DNA of 64,000 bases from Coprinellus micaceus. Its lineage: Eukaryota; Basidiomycota; Agaricomycetes; Agaricales; Psathyrellaceae. The notes beneath the pieces were generated by a model, which had not been told where the DNA came from, did no database searches, and saw only the letters and a program-made list of their open reading frames with translations. The translations under genes were made by a program, and so were the position numbers. The stretch is taken from NCBI GenBank assembly GCA_951394405.1, contig OX596335.1, positions 5,208,001-5,272,000 of the forward strand. The letters run 5' to 3'. Positions within the stretch are counted from its first letter, which is position 1; each line of letters starts with the position of its first letter. Below, piece by piece: positions 1 through 11,836 of the stretch.

Positions 1-428
1 GCTCCCCACCGAATTCCATTTCTCCAGGGCCCACAAGGGACCCACATCGATGAAGTGGACAATACGACGATCGGATAGCGGCCGCAATGTCATCCATCGT
101 GCATCGCAGAGTAGGAATGTCTACCGAAGACAATTGCCCTGGCTTCTGGGTTACGGAAGGATGATTAGACCTCGGTGTGGATGATAACCAGGGGTGACCT
201 TTTTCGAGAAGCGATCACCTGGTTTCGCGACTGATAATTCGCTTATCTTCTAGGGCCCGCCAGTGGCCACCCAACTCTCTTGTGTCGAAGTATCTTTCAA
301 ATGGTGTGTCATTGAATGGGAGTGGTATGTCGTAACAGTAACAGAGCCAAGATGGTATGCGGAATGTCTTGGCGGGAAGGAGAGGCAAGTAGGGAGGGAT
401 GGGGGAGGGCAAGCCAATCAGAGGGGTC
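1..428. other. 3' flank of the first gene, no separate gene seen
   Basis: No independent gene is recognisable here. The last codon of the minus-strand gene that stops at 429 overlaps a GTAAGA donor-like site, so a further downstream exon of that gene inside 215-428 cannot be excluded; a minus-strand frame is open there, but I see no family resemblance. Confidence 0.3.
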
Positions 429-2365
429 TTACATCGCAAGGTTCTCCAGGACGTCCTCCCGAGTCACCGTCTCCCTAGCGCTACCGACGAAATCCAAAGG
501 TAAAGTAATCTCGACGCAATGAGCAACGTTCGCATGTGTTCTTGGGTCGGCCTTCTTCCCCCCGCGCTGGCTGTTTTCACCGAATGTACTCGACCAGATT
601 CGCTCGAAGAACCCCCCTTTACTTCCATAATCCTGGAGATCCAACGACCAGAACGACCAAAGCCTGACCGTGATGGTCGTTGCTGGAGATCGCCTGGTGC
701 TGGAAGCGAATTTCATGCTGGGCCTGAGCTTCTCCGGGAATGACACTCGACGGCTGAATTCGGGACGCAGGGAAGAGTAGCGAACGGTCTGGCTCGTCTT
801 GTCCGCGGAATGCCAGACCTGCCATGCGTTCCTCATGGTCTCGACCCCGCTCATTTCGTCCAGGCCAGTGGTTACCGCGATATTGCCAACGACCTTGGGT
901 GCTTTCGCCAGTTCGACCCCGGCCGCTTTCGTGGTTTGCTTCTTCTTCGTCTTCTGGGAGCTGTACTTTAGCTGCGCGGTGGTGTCGATCTCGAAGGCTT
1001 CCTCGGGCATGATGTCCTCGAACTCTGCGGCCTGGTCTAGTGTGACTCGAACCGAGGCGCCTTGTAAGGTGTATGGGGCAGGACCTTCGAACTTGCACTC
1101 TGAGAATTTGATCTTGGTTGGATTCGAGCCCTGTCGTGCTTTCTCATCTTTTTCCAGCTATATGCAGGTATAATGCGTCAGATCCAGGAGAGGAAGAGGA
1201 GAGGGGCGACTCACTATGAAGGCGGTAGATGTGGTGAAGTGGTTCCGAGGGTCCTCGTCGTTCGCAAAGTTGATGACACTGAGCTTCACGAAAGGGGGGC
1301 TCTCAGCTTCAGCCGGGTCCGGAACATCGACATCGAATAGGGACTCGTAGGCCCTGCTACACTCCGTAGCAAGTATGTCCTTACTCGAGCTCCGCTCCGC
1401 CACCTCTTTCGATTGGGAGTCCAAATCCCAGGTCTTCTTCGAGTCCAAGAACTTGACAGTGCCATAGTACGGTGAGATGTGGTCCTTGAGGCCCTTTGTG
1501 AGCTCAGGTAGCTTCTTCTTGACAGCCTGGTAGGTGGAGATGGTGATCACGATTGCTTGGCGCAAGACGGGAGGAAGTCCGACACGGTGACCGTCCTCGG
1601 ACGAATCGACTCTGAATCCGGTCTGGGCGACCCAGCTTGCGATGTCGATACCGTGAACCTTGAGAAAGTTTCCGATGGCCTTCGTCTTGCGGAGTAGGTG
1701 CGCCTGCGCATCAACGGCCGCAACAATGCCGTACCGGAACTTGGGAAGACTGTCTTCGTCCACCTCCAAATTATCGAAGTCGGCGAGGATCGCCTCTGGT
1801 TGGACTGGCCGTGGATAGGGACGAGGGGCATGGTGGTCGACTGAATTCTTTGGCGACGGCCCGCATGGAGTTTGAACCTTCTTGCGCGAGGGTCCTTGAG
1901 CAGTCGAACGGGTTGGTACTTTGGGAGACGGTGGTGGAGAAGGAATTGAGGCAGATCTTGGAGAAGGTTTCTCGGGAACCGATCGCCCTTGGCTCGGGGT
2001 CAACTCAACAGGTAGAGTCCCGATCGTCTGTGGGGCAGCCGTGTCGTGATCGGCGGTGGGGACTGGGGGAGCCGAATGTTGCGCAGCCGTCTGTGGGCTA
2101 GACGGAAGGAATGTTGCAGGGGATGGTTGAGGAGCTGAGGAAGGACCATTGGTCTGGCTTGGGATGTGGGTTGCAGCTAGGGCAGCTAGGGCAGAGGGTG
2201 GGAGGGGCTGAGCCGCGTTGTGTATCGTGTCTGTAAATTCCGTTAGCGTGATGTCGTAACGTTCGACAGTCTCGGAGCCTTACACGTCACGTTCGCCCCA
2301 GCAGCGATCTCGTTACTGTTCGAGGTACCGATTGTAAAGCCCGAGGCATTCTCAAAGAAGCCCAT
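429..2365 (-). CDS. Hypothetical protein, three exons, 608 residues
   Basis: I do not recognise the family. Three exons join in frame: 2365-2284, 2230-1215 and 1157-429. The introns are 53 and 57 nt, and the first has a GCTAAC branch-like site and a TTTACAG acceptor. The start is the ATG at 2365, opening with MGFFENASGFTIG; phase fits both splice sites. After this short N-terminal motif comes a Pro/Ser-rich, probably disordered segment (about residues 30-155), then a mixed globular region with charged helices, a Lys-rich patch near residue 410, and a tail without recognised motifs. No signal peptide or membrane segment is visible. The N-terminal motif resembles short N-terminal motifs I associate with agaricomycete NACHT or kinase proteins, but no nucleotide-binding loop follows. 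An alternative 3' splice at the very end is possible. Confidence 0.6.
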
Positions 2366-3511
2366 CTCGGAAAAGTAAAGTGCTGAGGATATAGAGAAAG
2401 TGGAGGTTGGTATGGAGTAGCTGGTGACTGCCTTCACAGCGATTTATAGCAGTTACGCTATTTTCACCTGACTCTGTATGAGCCTGTCCACGATTCTCGG
2501 AATGATTGTCATAGCTACGGCGTCTTGTTGTGTTCGTATTGACAGTGTATCGACTGTCCACTGCACTCTTGTTTTCTGACTCCTGAGTACCTGCCCAACT
2601 GGTTCGGGATCGGGAAACGCGTAAGTGGCTGCACTTCAGGCAGCTTGGGTGTCAGCTTCTTCGTATGACGCATACAAGCCCCTAATCTATGCACGGCTCC
2701 TTCAACCCACAGCCAGTTGGGTGCTTTCTGGCCTGAGCAACCCTCTTCGAGTGAGAATTGCGATGCTTATAGACTCAAATAGAGAAACTTGATCGCCTTT
2801 GCTTCCCGCACACACCGTGTTGTTGTCTTCGAAATCTGGAATTTGCTCATCGCCCTGATGGGCACAGCGTGGACCCACATCGGATGGTTTAGTGCTTTGT
2901 GCTTGGATACACCATTGTCCTCGGCTTCAACTGGGAAGCACAATGGATTGACCGTCGTCTACGCCAGGGAGCTGCGGGTAGCCTGGGCAACACAAGATAG
3001 CTGATGTATGTTTCAGGCTGGCAGGCAGAGGTTCCGAGGCGACAACATGGCAGCAGAGTCTACAGTGTGCAGCACGTGCGTTCCAGAAACATGGCTCAGT
3101 ACTCATAGAATAGGCGAATATGTGCTTCTAGAGTCAGCACTCATATTGTACGGACTCACTTGCCATGGCCGAGTGATATTGGCTTGCGGAGAAGTCAACT
3201 TGAAGCTGAGGTTAAGCGCCCATGGCACATTCTAGCTCCGACTTAACTCTTGTGATGTCGATGGCGGATCCGAGTCGGTATCCCAATTTGATTGTGGCTG
3301 AAATCGAACCACCGTGCCCACACTTTCTCTGGTACCCAAGTCAGACGCTTCTCTCCGCGCATGAGGCTCCACGATTCTGCAATTTGAAGCTGAACCAAAC
3401 ACCCCGGAAGTCCGTGCACCCAAGCGCTTCTTGATGGGGGCACGATACGAAGAATCGCCATTACATCGCCCCAGTCTCTCCTTGATCTCTCCCAGCCCAT
3501 TCTCAGCCGCG
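2366..3511. other. Intergenic, nothing recognised
   Basis: This separates the divergently transcribed first gene and the first F-box gene, so it should hold both promoters. Open frames here are short and show no family resemblance. No repeat or RNA gene was recognised. Confidence 0.4.
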
Positions 3512-5287
3512 ATGGCTTCCCCCTTTTTATCCCACCTGGACACAAACTACAGGCCCACCGACGAGGAGACCCCTGCGATTCTAAACATTATCGCTTCTGC
3601 CAGAAGTGCTACGCAGGACATCGACGAGCAACTCAAGACCGTTATGAAGTCGATCTTTCGGCTTTCTTTAGCCAGGCATGGTCACCTATCCTCGGCAAAT
3701 AAACATGCTGCACTCCTCCAGCCTATTCGGAAGGTTCCTGATGACATCCTATCCGCCATCTTCCACGCATGCATGCCCCACAATCGCCATGACGCCCCAA
3801 TGACTCGAGAACACCCCGCCATTGTCGTCAGCCACGTGTGCCAACATTGGCGACATCTATCTCTCTTAACACCCTCCCTCTGGGCCGAAATCAACCTTGT
3901 TCTTCCCGAGTATCCGACCTCCTATGTTCCCTCGGGAGTCGTTGAGGAGGCCCAGGCTCGCTGGAAATCGACCGTTGCGAAATACCTCGCCGCTGGGAGT
4001 GTATGGATAGAGAGGTCGGCGGAGTACCCGCTGAGCATCACTTTTTTGGCGTCTCAACCCGACGCTGCCAGTGACAGCATTAATGCTGATAGCGGGTTTT
4101 GGGCTGGCGCGACCGCCAGCTTGGATATGATCTGCGGTGTCGCTCATCGCTGGAAAGCGGTTCAAATCAACATTTGCACAGTCGATTCTCGGTCACACGT
4201 CGGAGCAATGCTCGAAACGTTGCTGAGCCTGAAGGCGGATAGCGTCCCGCTGTTAGAAACCCTATGGATAGGCTTCGTCCGAACCGATGGATTCTTCAAT
4301 CGCACTGGGGACTCGGTCTTGGTTCCTCACATAAACATCATCCGGACGGACTCCTTGCGATCGCTCAGGCTAGACTCAATTGCCGTCCCATGGAGCACGC
4401 TTCCAGTGCAATGGCCGGCACTGACAGAGCTCAGGATCTCGCCGATGCACATTGGGCCAGGATCAGTGAATCCGGGAGAAGTACTAGTGTTCGGAGCCGT
4501 GCAAGCCCTGGCACTGTTGAGGAGTTGCCCAAACTTGTCCAGCTGTGATCTCACGCTGTCGCTTAGGCACCCAGGTGTCCGCCTCGGTGACGGATTCACA
4601 GATGGAATCGCTGTGCTTCCCAACCTCAAACATTTGACCATCCGAGGGCCGCTTCCAGGAGAAGGGTTTATCGATTTACTCAACCTCCCTTCCCTCGTCT
4701 CCCTTTCTTTGACCTGCCCGATTTCGGACGGAGAAGGTCACAATAGCGGGACACTGTTGGCATGGATGGGGCGGCTTGGACATCAGCTTAAAACAATCAC
4801 TCTCACCATCAGTGCTCTCAACGAAAACACAACACACACCTTGCTCAACAACCTACCTAATCTACATTCCCTCGACGTCAAATACAGACTCACCTATCAC
4901 GAAGGGATCATGGACGACTGCGAGGAGTCTCTCCTCACTCGACTCCTGGCCGGTGATGTCGGAGCGGAGGATACGCCTGGCGGGGAGAAGGTGTGTCTAT
5001 GCCCGCATCTCAGAGATTTCGCCTGCAATGTGACTGGGAAGCCCAGTGCGATGACCGAGGCTGGGTTGTTGGAGATGATAGCTAGTCGCAGGGTTCCTGG
5101 GGGGCGAGTGGCAATGTTGGGACGCGTCAAAGCGACTTTTGGAACGCTTAAAACGGTGGACATACGGGACGAGCTCGAGAGAAGGGGGGTGGACGTGGCG
5201 AACCTGGAGTACGAGGGACTTTACGCTTCACGCTTAACCCTCAGGCCTAGCATTATTCATGGCCAACCGATGGCCATGGAGTACTAA
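3512..5287 (+). CDS. F-box/LRR-like protein, intact, 591 residues
   Basis: Predicted substrate-recognition adaptor of an SCF-type ubiquitin ligase (inference from the F-box-like family). I start at the ATG at 3512 because it opens MASPFLSHLDTNYRPTDEE, the family N-terminus shared by the other copies; the open frame extends upstream without another conserved start. Order: short helical N-terminal segment, an F-box-like stretch around residues 63-115 (LLQPIRKVPDDILSAIF, then VSHVCQHWRHLSLLTPSLW), then a long leucine-patterned C-terminal half typical of degenerate LRRs with repeated LxxLxxL spacing. Single exon. It is longer than most siblings in the window and diverged from them, for example with a HNRH-containing insert after the F-box helix. 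No neighbour suggests an operon-like partner. Confidence 0.8.
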   Translation: MASPFLSHLDTNYRPTDEETPAILNIIASARSATQDIDEQLKTVMKSIFRLSLARHGHLSSANKHAALLQPIRKVPDDILSAIFHACMPHNRHDAPMTREHPAIVVSHVCQHWRHLSLLTPSLWAEINLVLPEYPTSYVPSGVVEEAQARWKSTVAKYLAAGSVWIERSAEYPLSITFLASQPDAASDSINADSGFWAGATASLDMICGVAHRWKAVQINICTVDSRSHVGAMLETLLSLKADSVPLLETLWIGFVRTDGFFNRTGDSVLVPHINIIRTDSLRSLRLDSIAVPWSTLPVQWPALTELRISPMHIGPGSVNPGEVLVFGAVQALALLRSCPNLSSCDLTLSLRHPGVRLGDGFTDGIAVLPNLKHLTIRGPLPGEGFIDLLNLPSLVSLSLTCPISDGEGHNSGTLLAWMGRLGHQLKTITLTISALNENTTHTLLNNLPNLHSLDVKYRLTYHEGIMDDCEESLLTRLLAGDVGAEDTPGGEKVCLCPHLRDFACNVTGKPSAMTEAGLLEMIASRRVPGGRVAMLGRVKATFGTLKTVDIRDELERRGVDVANLEYEGLYASRLTLRPSIIHGQPMAMEY

Positions 5288-6041
5288 ATATTCGCTGATG
5301 AAACTGTATCCTTGCAATTCAAAGTCACTGTATATGTATAGTATATCTTCCCTGGGCTGCATAGATTCACGCGTACTTTGTTAACGTGAATCATGGGCAC
5401 AGAGTACCGGGTTGGTGTTGCCGTCACGGCCAAGGTACACAGCGCCAGAGACCCTAAATTGATTCAACTGTCCACCGTAGCATGTTCCTGTGCGGAATAC
5501 ATCGAGGGGACCTCCTCGAGTAATCCCTCTGAGCCAGAACACCAATCCTCCTCGACCTCCCAAGGCGACGACCGAATAACTCTAACCAATTCGATTTCTT
5601 GCCCCAGTAGGCTCGCCCCCTACGGCGCCTAAATCCATGTGCTTCGTGCCATCACCCGATAAGATTTCTAGCTCTACCCGCCTTCTGTACCGCCGTCGGC
5701 TGGGGTGCGTATGGAAATAAATGTTTTTCGTCGACTCGGTGCAAGCTGTCGCGAGAAATTCGCGAGGAGTAAATCAAGCAAGTAGTAGGTACCGTATTGT
5801 TTGTTACCACTAGCCATATTTCGAATGCGTTCACGTTCTGGAGAAAGGTGGTGTCACGGGCTGCTTATACGTTCAAGCTTTTGGTTGGACGCTGTTCCGT
5901 TGGTTTTCTCGGTACAATTTGCTCGTGGATAACAGACGGAAGCATTCCTTGGAGTCGAACCCTCGAGGCCGGAGCTTGAATGGGGATGATAGCTTCATCA
6001 CTGCTGGTTGAACTCTCCCTCACGCCACCACCAGTGCCACC
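5288..6041. other. Intergenic with a relic of a secreted-protein gene
   Basis: Between two F-box loci. The only recognisable content is the minus-strand relic at 5466-5580; the rest shows no gene, repeat or RNA that I can support. Confidence 0.4.
5466..5580 (-). pseudogene. Relic of the secreted cysteine-protein family (C-terminal end)
   Basis: Read on the minus strand, this 115 bp matches the C-terminal part of the secreted-protein gene at 61159-60405. The DNA around the LGR motif is nearly identical (the run GGGAGGTCGAGGAGGATTG is shared) and, with a shifted frame, it reads GSEGLLEEVPSMYSAQEH against GSEELLEKVTALYSAKDH. The upstream two thirds of the gene is absent and the frame is broken, so this is a fragment of a third family member about 55 kb from the live pair. 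Confidence 0.6.
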
Positions 6042-6619
6042 ATGAATGAACCGTCCCCGTTCGTTGCCTATGTGGGGAGGAACTTTACGCCCTATGAACC
6101 CGAAATGCGTGAGCTTCAACACCTGCTGGAAGACAAGAGGATACAAGCGTCCCCATTGGCGGCGAAAATCGAGGAGGCGAAGGCAGACTTGTTGGCTATG
6201 GAAGCCCAACATGACGCACACCTCAAATTCATCCAGGAGCACGCCCGGCTAATCTCCCCCATTCACGCGGTCCCTCTGGAAGTCCTCACGATGATCTTCG
6301 ACCTATGTTTGGAAGACTATCGTCGCCCGTACGCTTCATCCCTCAGCGGTGGAACCTGCAATACCTCCCATCCTTCGCTTGTCCTTAGCCACGTCTGCCG
6401 TCCGTGGAGAGATTTGGTGCTGGAGACACCCCACATATGGTCGTACATCTATATTCAGCTTCCAGGGATCGTCGACTGGCTGCCGGAGGACGACCGCAAG
6501 AAAGTGTTCGGTAGGTGGACTCGACAGGCCAAGCGGCTGAGCAAACTCTTCAAGATGTGGACCAAGAGGACGGCTGGCCACCCGTTTTCGATGAGGGTCG
6601 AGGTCAAAGAATCGAGATC

Positions 6620-6687
6620 ATTTTTGTTTTAACATTTCCCTATCCGATAGGAAACCCTGGTTAAAGTTTTAACCAAGGTTAAACCCG
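6620..6687 (+). repeat. Left terminal inverted repeat of the 2.18 kb element
   Basis: 68 bp, matched in inverse orientation at 8735-8802. The inner 40 bp are essentially identical between the two ends. Confidence 0.85.
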
Positions 6688-8734
6688 TAGTTGGGTTAAA
6701 CCATCTGAAGGTCCTATGCCTGACAATTGTTTCCATTCTGCCTCCTTTTGAGGAAGCTCGGACTGCACAGTTTAACCTTTCGTGTTTATACCATGGCGTT
6801 TAACACAGGGTTAAGCGCCCATAGGACAGGTTAAACCAGTGGGGTTAAAACCTCGGTTTAACCCCCCAAATTTTAGTAGTCTAAACACCCTGAAATACTA
6901 TTACATGCATATCTAAAGTATTCCTCAGGGAGGAGGACCACAGGCAGGCTTGCGTAAGGCCCCAATCGCCATCGGGAGAACCCCGGTGTTTAAAGTTAAA
7001 CCGGGGTTTAAACCCGATCACCCAAGCACCGCCACCACTGCCTTGGTGAGCGACAAGGCCCAGGTGGTGGTAAGGGAAAGAGGGGACTTAGGAATTTAAT
7101 TCATGGAAGCTCGCCTTATATATGCCCTGGCTCTGTTGATTGTTTGGTCGTGCTAGGCCCTGGTCACGCACTCTACGTGTCAAACACGTGAAAGCGGCAC
7201 GCCGAGCCAAACAACCGGAGATATATAAACCTGGCGACTTCGAGGGCGAAAATCATCCCTCCTTTCCTTCCCTCCCACATCAATGGGTAGGGTTGGGGTG
7301 GCAGGAGATCCCGTACCCTCAGATGCGATGCTGACTTGTGTCAGTGGTCCATCAAAGGGGCATCGGGAGTCTTACGGATGAGGTCCTATCGACCCGTTCA
7401 AAATGACCTAGTACATTTTGTAAAGGGTGTATAAAACTTATCATTGGTTCTCTAATAAAGTCTATATACATTATTGGCATTAATAGGGGGTCTGCAATTC
7501 CGCCCCGCTGCTCCAGGCCCACATCGATAAAAACCCCCTTGAGTTAGAATGTCCGGCCACGATGTGCCTAGGGTTTCACCCGAATTACACTATGCATGTT
7601 CGTTAGAAATAGATATCCATGGTGGAATATGCATGATTACCCGTTCCTCAGGGAGGAGGGGAACGGACATCCACCAGCAGAGTTGGAGAGCATGAGCAGG
7701 CAGCCGCCACTGTGGCGGTGGATGGCAGCCAGAATCTCAGGGTGGAGAGTGGGTGGGAACGCAGGTAGAAGGAAGGGAGGGGGATGGGCATCGAAGATGA
7801 AGGATGAGATTCGGTTGAACTCGCAAGCGCGGGATGAGGTAGGGTGGCAATCGGCCCGCAAAACCTAAGCGCTTGAAAGGCAAAGCGGAGTCCAAATGCC
7901 TTCGGAAGATTCCGGTGACGGTCCGTGCGAGCCCATATCAAGACGCGTCGCGTCAACGCGTCGATCATCACTTCTTTCTTCCTTTCCCCCATCGTCTCGC
8001 CTCCCCCGCCCACTTGATTACCCCGCCCGCCCGTCGGCGTGCCCCCCTCCCTCTATTGCCAGTGCCCGCCTTTCGAGAAGACAGCATAGAGACACCATCG
8101 AACGCTCTCGCCCACCGTTGGAGCACATTTAGTTGGCCCCTTGGGCGTAGAGTACGTCTCCCGCGCCTGCCCTTCTTGCCATAGGCGTTCTCTAACCCTT
8201 GGGCCTCAGCTTACATGTAAGGGCTCAGTGCGACGGCTGGAGATCAGGAGAGATGGTTTCCTCGGTGTTGATAGTCTGTATGCTTGATAATATCCCTGTA
8301 TTGACATGTACTATCCTGTACCCTCCTTGTGAATGCATCAATCTATGTCCACCCTATTGTCAGATTTGGAAGTCAACGAAGCCCTAGGCCTGCTGTAAGC
8401 GAATAATGCGACCCTACATGGGAATACAATCAAATCCCATCCTTACGACAGATGGTCACTGAATCTCATCTTTACCAGGGATTACCATCCCTCCCACCCT
8501 ATCCCATCCCTCGCATTGTGGGATGGAGTTAAGTTTTATGAAACTAGTTACACGCACCCCAGGATGAGGGGGGTGGCCTAGGATTCTGGGGATTGCCTGC
8601 GATGGTATAGGGTTACCGCTGCTAGGGGTTTTTTACGATGCAGCGTGATGTGGCCAACTGGTTTAAACCAAGTCGCTGGGCGCTTAACCAGTATTTGATC
8701 TAATCTAATTGTATCCGTGCGAGAAAATCGAAAT

Positions 8735-8802
8735 CGGGTTTAACCTTGGTTAAAACTTTAACCAGGGTTTCCTATCGGATAGGCCAATGTTTTAACAAAA
8801 AT
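8735..8802 (-). repeat. Right terminal inverted repeat of the 2.18 kb element
   Basis: 68 bp inverse copy of 6620-6687. Confidence 0.85.
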
Positions 8803-10034
8803 GATCTGGTTACAGGAGGTCAGGGAACTATTTGGCAAGCCATCGAAACACGAGGGGAACTTCATGGCTGCGTACAAGGTTCTGGTTAGCACCCTATCCA
8901 AGTCTTCGCAACATGGCAAGAACTGGACATCACTCTGCCACTCGACCCCAGCATTGGCAGAGTATTCCCGCTGATCGATTGCTCGGCTTCTCACTTCCCG
9001 GTTCTGCGGAACATCACCGTCGACACTCGCGACCACTTCTCCACATATCCCGCCCAAAATGAAAATGGGGAGGAGTGGGTCAAGAGAATCCTATCAGCGG
9101 GCATATTCGCTGCGCCTCTCGTCCGTTCGGTTTGGCTGAACGGGACCTGGCGGGGATGGCCTCTTTCGAAGGCCATCGACAAAATTGCCAAGTGGAGGAA
9201 TGTAACCGATTTCTCCATTCTGGCATGCGTCCCCGATGCGCTTGGCCACTTCCAGCTTACGGGGGGAGCAGTCTGGAATTGTTGAAAGCCCTACCAAATC
9301 TCCGCCGTTTCTCTGCGCATCTCGAGGAGATTGAAGGGGAGATTATAGTGAGAGAAACGGCCATCACCCTACCCGACCTCAAGGAGCTGCGCCTCAGTGG
9401 CTTTCCCATATGGAAAGGGTTCGCACCGTCACTCAACCTCCCTCTCCTCGACTCGCTGATCCTGGACCCCCTCCTGTTGAACACTGATTTCCAGCCACTC
9501 CACGAAGATAGTGGATATGCCCAGATACTTACGTGCTTTGGACACCAACTCAAAACATTGTCCATAACCCACGATTTCATGACGCAGCCTGCCCTTTCTT
9601 CCTGTCTCCAGACTCTGTCCAACGTAGCGGACCTCCGCTTGTCCCCGGTATCCTACAATGACCCAATGGTCGATGACCCAGATATCTTCATTCTCTCCAA
9701 GCTCGCCGTTCGACTAGCTGATGGGCGCCCATCCTACCCCCTCCTTTGCCCGAAACTCGAAGAGTTCGACATGACGTGCCGAAATACAAGGCCAGACGGC
9801 GCAGCTGAGATGGCCTTGGCGGCCTTCATTGCGGGGCGCAGGCCGGCCCTCCCAGGGGGAGCAGCTGGACGCGGAATTGAAATTGGGGACGTCACATGGC
9901 TTCGAAAGGTCGACGTTTATTTTAAGGGAGACAGAAAGGTGGATGTGCTGAAGGAGGTCCGGCATCGTGAGATAGATATGAAGGGCTTCGGAGCTCGGTT
10001 GACCTACCGTACTCCGGACAGGGATGACGAATGA

Positions 10035-10410
10035 TCTCATTTCCTTCGTTCGCTCCACCCTTTCGGCCTCGAGCCGCAACTTTGTCACCCCGTCTTCGAG
10101 TTCTACCTTACTTCGTGGCCAACGCCGCATTCCAATATGATCTCTCCTATATGGCTTCAATTCCACGCAAACATTTCGTGGTATGGTCGAGGACCTTCTG
10201 AGCATGCACACAGTGGGTGGGGGTGTTTATTGCTCCGACTTAGAGTCCAAGTCGTCAAGATCATAGGTGTGTTACGCTCGCACAAGCCTTTCGATCTCCT
10301 CGAGCCAGAAGGTTTGCAATACCTCCATATTGTGCCACTGTCCTGCCACCTCATAGATCGAGCCCCTTGCTCAACATTCCGTGTTCACGGTGTTTGTGCT
10401 TGACGAGGAT
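10035..10410. other. Intergenic, nothing recognised
   Basis: Between the broken F-box gene and the first copy of the 6-bp-target-site element. No gene, RNA or repeat recognised. Confidence 0.4.
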
Positions 10411-10416
10411 CCCGTG

Positions 10417-11273
10417 TACGGTAGGCCGGACGTCCATGGATGGATTTCTGGGTTTCAACCTTCGATATCGCAATGCGCGTTGGGGTTCGATTCCCCGTCT
10501 GACCATGCCCCCTTGGGAAATGGCCACATTGGGGCCTACTCAGCGCTCAGTCGACCCTGCTGGACACATCTTTGATTGCGCTCTGTTAAGCTACCCTGTA
10601 TCCGGCCCAAATTCATGTAAAATAGAGGAAACCTCGAAACTAAAAACAGAAGTCGTGGCCGAGAATCGAACCCCCAACGCGGCAATTGTGCCAAGACAAC
10701 CTGGTGGATAGGGGTGTTGCTTAGGCGCCCATAGGAAGGGTCGCTTTCCAAGGCGGTTCTAGGTGAGCGCCATTCAAAAGGCGCAGCATAAAGCTGGTTT
10801 AAGCATCACTGGATCTGCTGAGTTGGTACCGATCACCAGGGATTAAGGGGGTGGGGCCCCATTGACAAGGGTTAGGAGGATTATCCATGAAGCGCACCTC
10901 TTCCACCAGATTGTCCAATGACGAGACATGGCACCTGGTGTGGGTCTGGTATGGATGGTATATATTTACACTGTCTAAATTCATCTTGAAATCCATAAAA
11001 AAAAACATGTAGGTGGTCACTGGCAAGTTGCGCGAAAACGGGGCGCTTATTTTCATCCAGGCCTCCCCGAAGCAAGGTACGTCGTGTTTCTACGGTCTGG
11101 GATATTTTCTGTAGCCAAAGTAGTGATAAGTCCGGTCTATTTCCCTAATAAACGTCCTATCTCCTCCACAGTAGGAATTGGCTGTGACGAGGTTCGAACA
11201 CGGGGCCGCTGAATTGGCCCTAAGCGAATCTCGCGATTTCTGAAATCCATCCATGGACGTCCGGCCTACCGTA
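10417..11273 (+). mobile_element. Unclassified TIR element, copy 1 (857 bp, 6 bp target duplication)
   Basis: Both ends carry the same ~32 bp inverted repeat beginning TACGGTAGGCCGGACGTC. The element is flanked by a perfect 6 bp direct repeat, CCCGTG, at 10411-10416 and 11274-11279. It has no credible open frame. Box-B-like motifs (GGTTCGATTCC and GTTCGAAC types) lie inside near both ends and at about 10660-10690, giving it a partly tRNA-like look. It is homologous over its whole length, in inverse orientation, to copy 2 at 11837-12712, for example at the shared motif TATGGGCGCCTAAGCAAC (inverse strand near 10730). Non-autonomous. Confidence 0.8.
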
Positions 11274-11279
11274 CCCGTG

Positions 11280-11830
11280 GGATGTAGTCGCCTGCGCTTT
11301 GGAGCCGGTATGTGGAAGAGTGTAGACTGAACTCCTCGCAAGACGGAATTCGGGCGAGTCCTTGACATCGGAGTTTCAACTTCACACCCGTGTAGGCGCC
11401 CACAAGCGCCCATCGCCTACCGTCAAACATGTCTACTGGGTGTGGATCTTAGTGCCATGTAGAAATTCCGCTGACAGTACTGACATTGTCCGGCTCTCCT
11501 ACCTTCACAGATACTGGTTTCCGGTGATTCCGCGCTTCTACCGAAGGCATGGCTCTGTGGATTCCCGGAGAACCCAGCCTATATCTCCATACTCCCCGGT
11601 TTCCCCTCGTCCACTAAACAAGTGACAAACATATATACGCTTTACTCGTTGGTCGTCATGTCTGATAGGCGAGCACCTATTCTGTTTTGCGTGACTTGAC
11701 CCCTCTACTCTCATCCTGTTAGGATATCCACAAAACCCTGGACATCATCTCTGGGAACCTTCAATATTGGAATAGTGTGTTACTCAACACGCGGTTCTCT
11801 TCCCCGAGCGTCGGATCTCCCTGACGAACC
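11280..11830. other. Spacer between two inverted element copies
   Basis: About 550 bp with no gene or repeat recognised. It separates the two oppositely oriented copies, so together they form a long imperfect hairpin with this segment as the loop. Confidence 0.5.
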
Positions 11831-11836
11831 CCTGGG

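Larger units (their letters stand above)
6620..8802. mobile_element. Non-autonomous DNA transposon, 2.18 kb, 68 bp inverted ends
   Basis: The outermost 68 bp at each end (6620-6687 and 8735-8802) are inverted copies of each other with only a few mismatches, all in the outer 30 bp. Both ends begin ATTTTTGTT and share the block ending AAGGTTAAACCCG. GATC flanks the element on both sides (6616-6619 and 8803-8806), compatible with a 4 bp target duplication, although GATC is palindromic and could belong to the ends. The interior is rich in TTAA-containing motifs such as GGTTTAAACC close to both termini, as expected for transposase-binding subterminal repeats. No transposase or other credible gene lies inside, so it must be mobilised in trans. 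The superfamily is not assignable from the sequence alone. Confidence 0.8.
6042..10034 (+). pseudogene. F-box gene split by a DNA transposon and frameshifted
   Basis: The N-terminal part (6042-6615) starts MNEPSPFVAYVGRNFTPYEPE and carries a normal F-box stretch (ISPIHAVPLEVLTMIF, then LVLSHVCRPWRDLVLETP). It is cut at about residue 191 by a 2.18 kb inverted-repeat element (6620-8802). F-box homology resumes at about 8810 and runs to the stop at 10034. The downstream part needs at least two frame changes: near 8930 (into a frame reading ELDITLPLDPSIG) and near 9280 (into the frame GSSLELLKALPNL that ends at 10034). The LRR-like pattern and the family tail remain visible. Because the frames also disagree across the insertion, the gene was probably not restored by excision and is dead. 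Confidence 0.8.

Noticed and set aside
7596..8184. Possible genes inside the 2.18 kb element
   Set aside because: Short overlapping frames on both strands without transposase motifs.
9075..10034. Independent 319-codon gene
   Set aside because: Its first ~65 residues are out of frame with F-box homology that runs in another frame; it is the 3' part of the broken F-box gene.
10480..10500. tRNA gene suggested by a T-arm motif (GGTTCGATTCC)
   Set aside because: No matching acceptor, D and anticodon stems at tRNA spacing; the motif is inside the transposon and repeated in its other copy.
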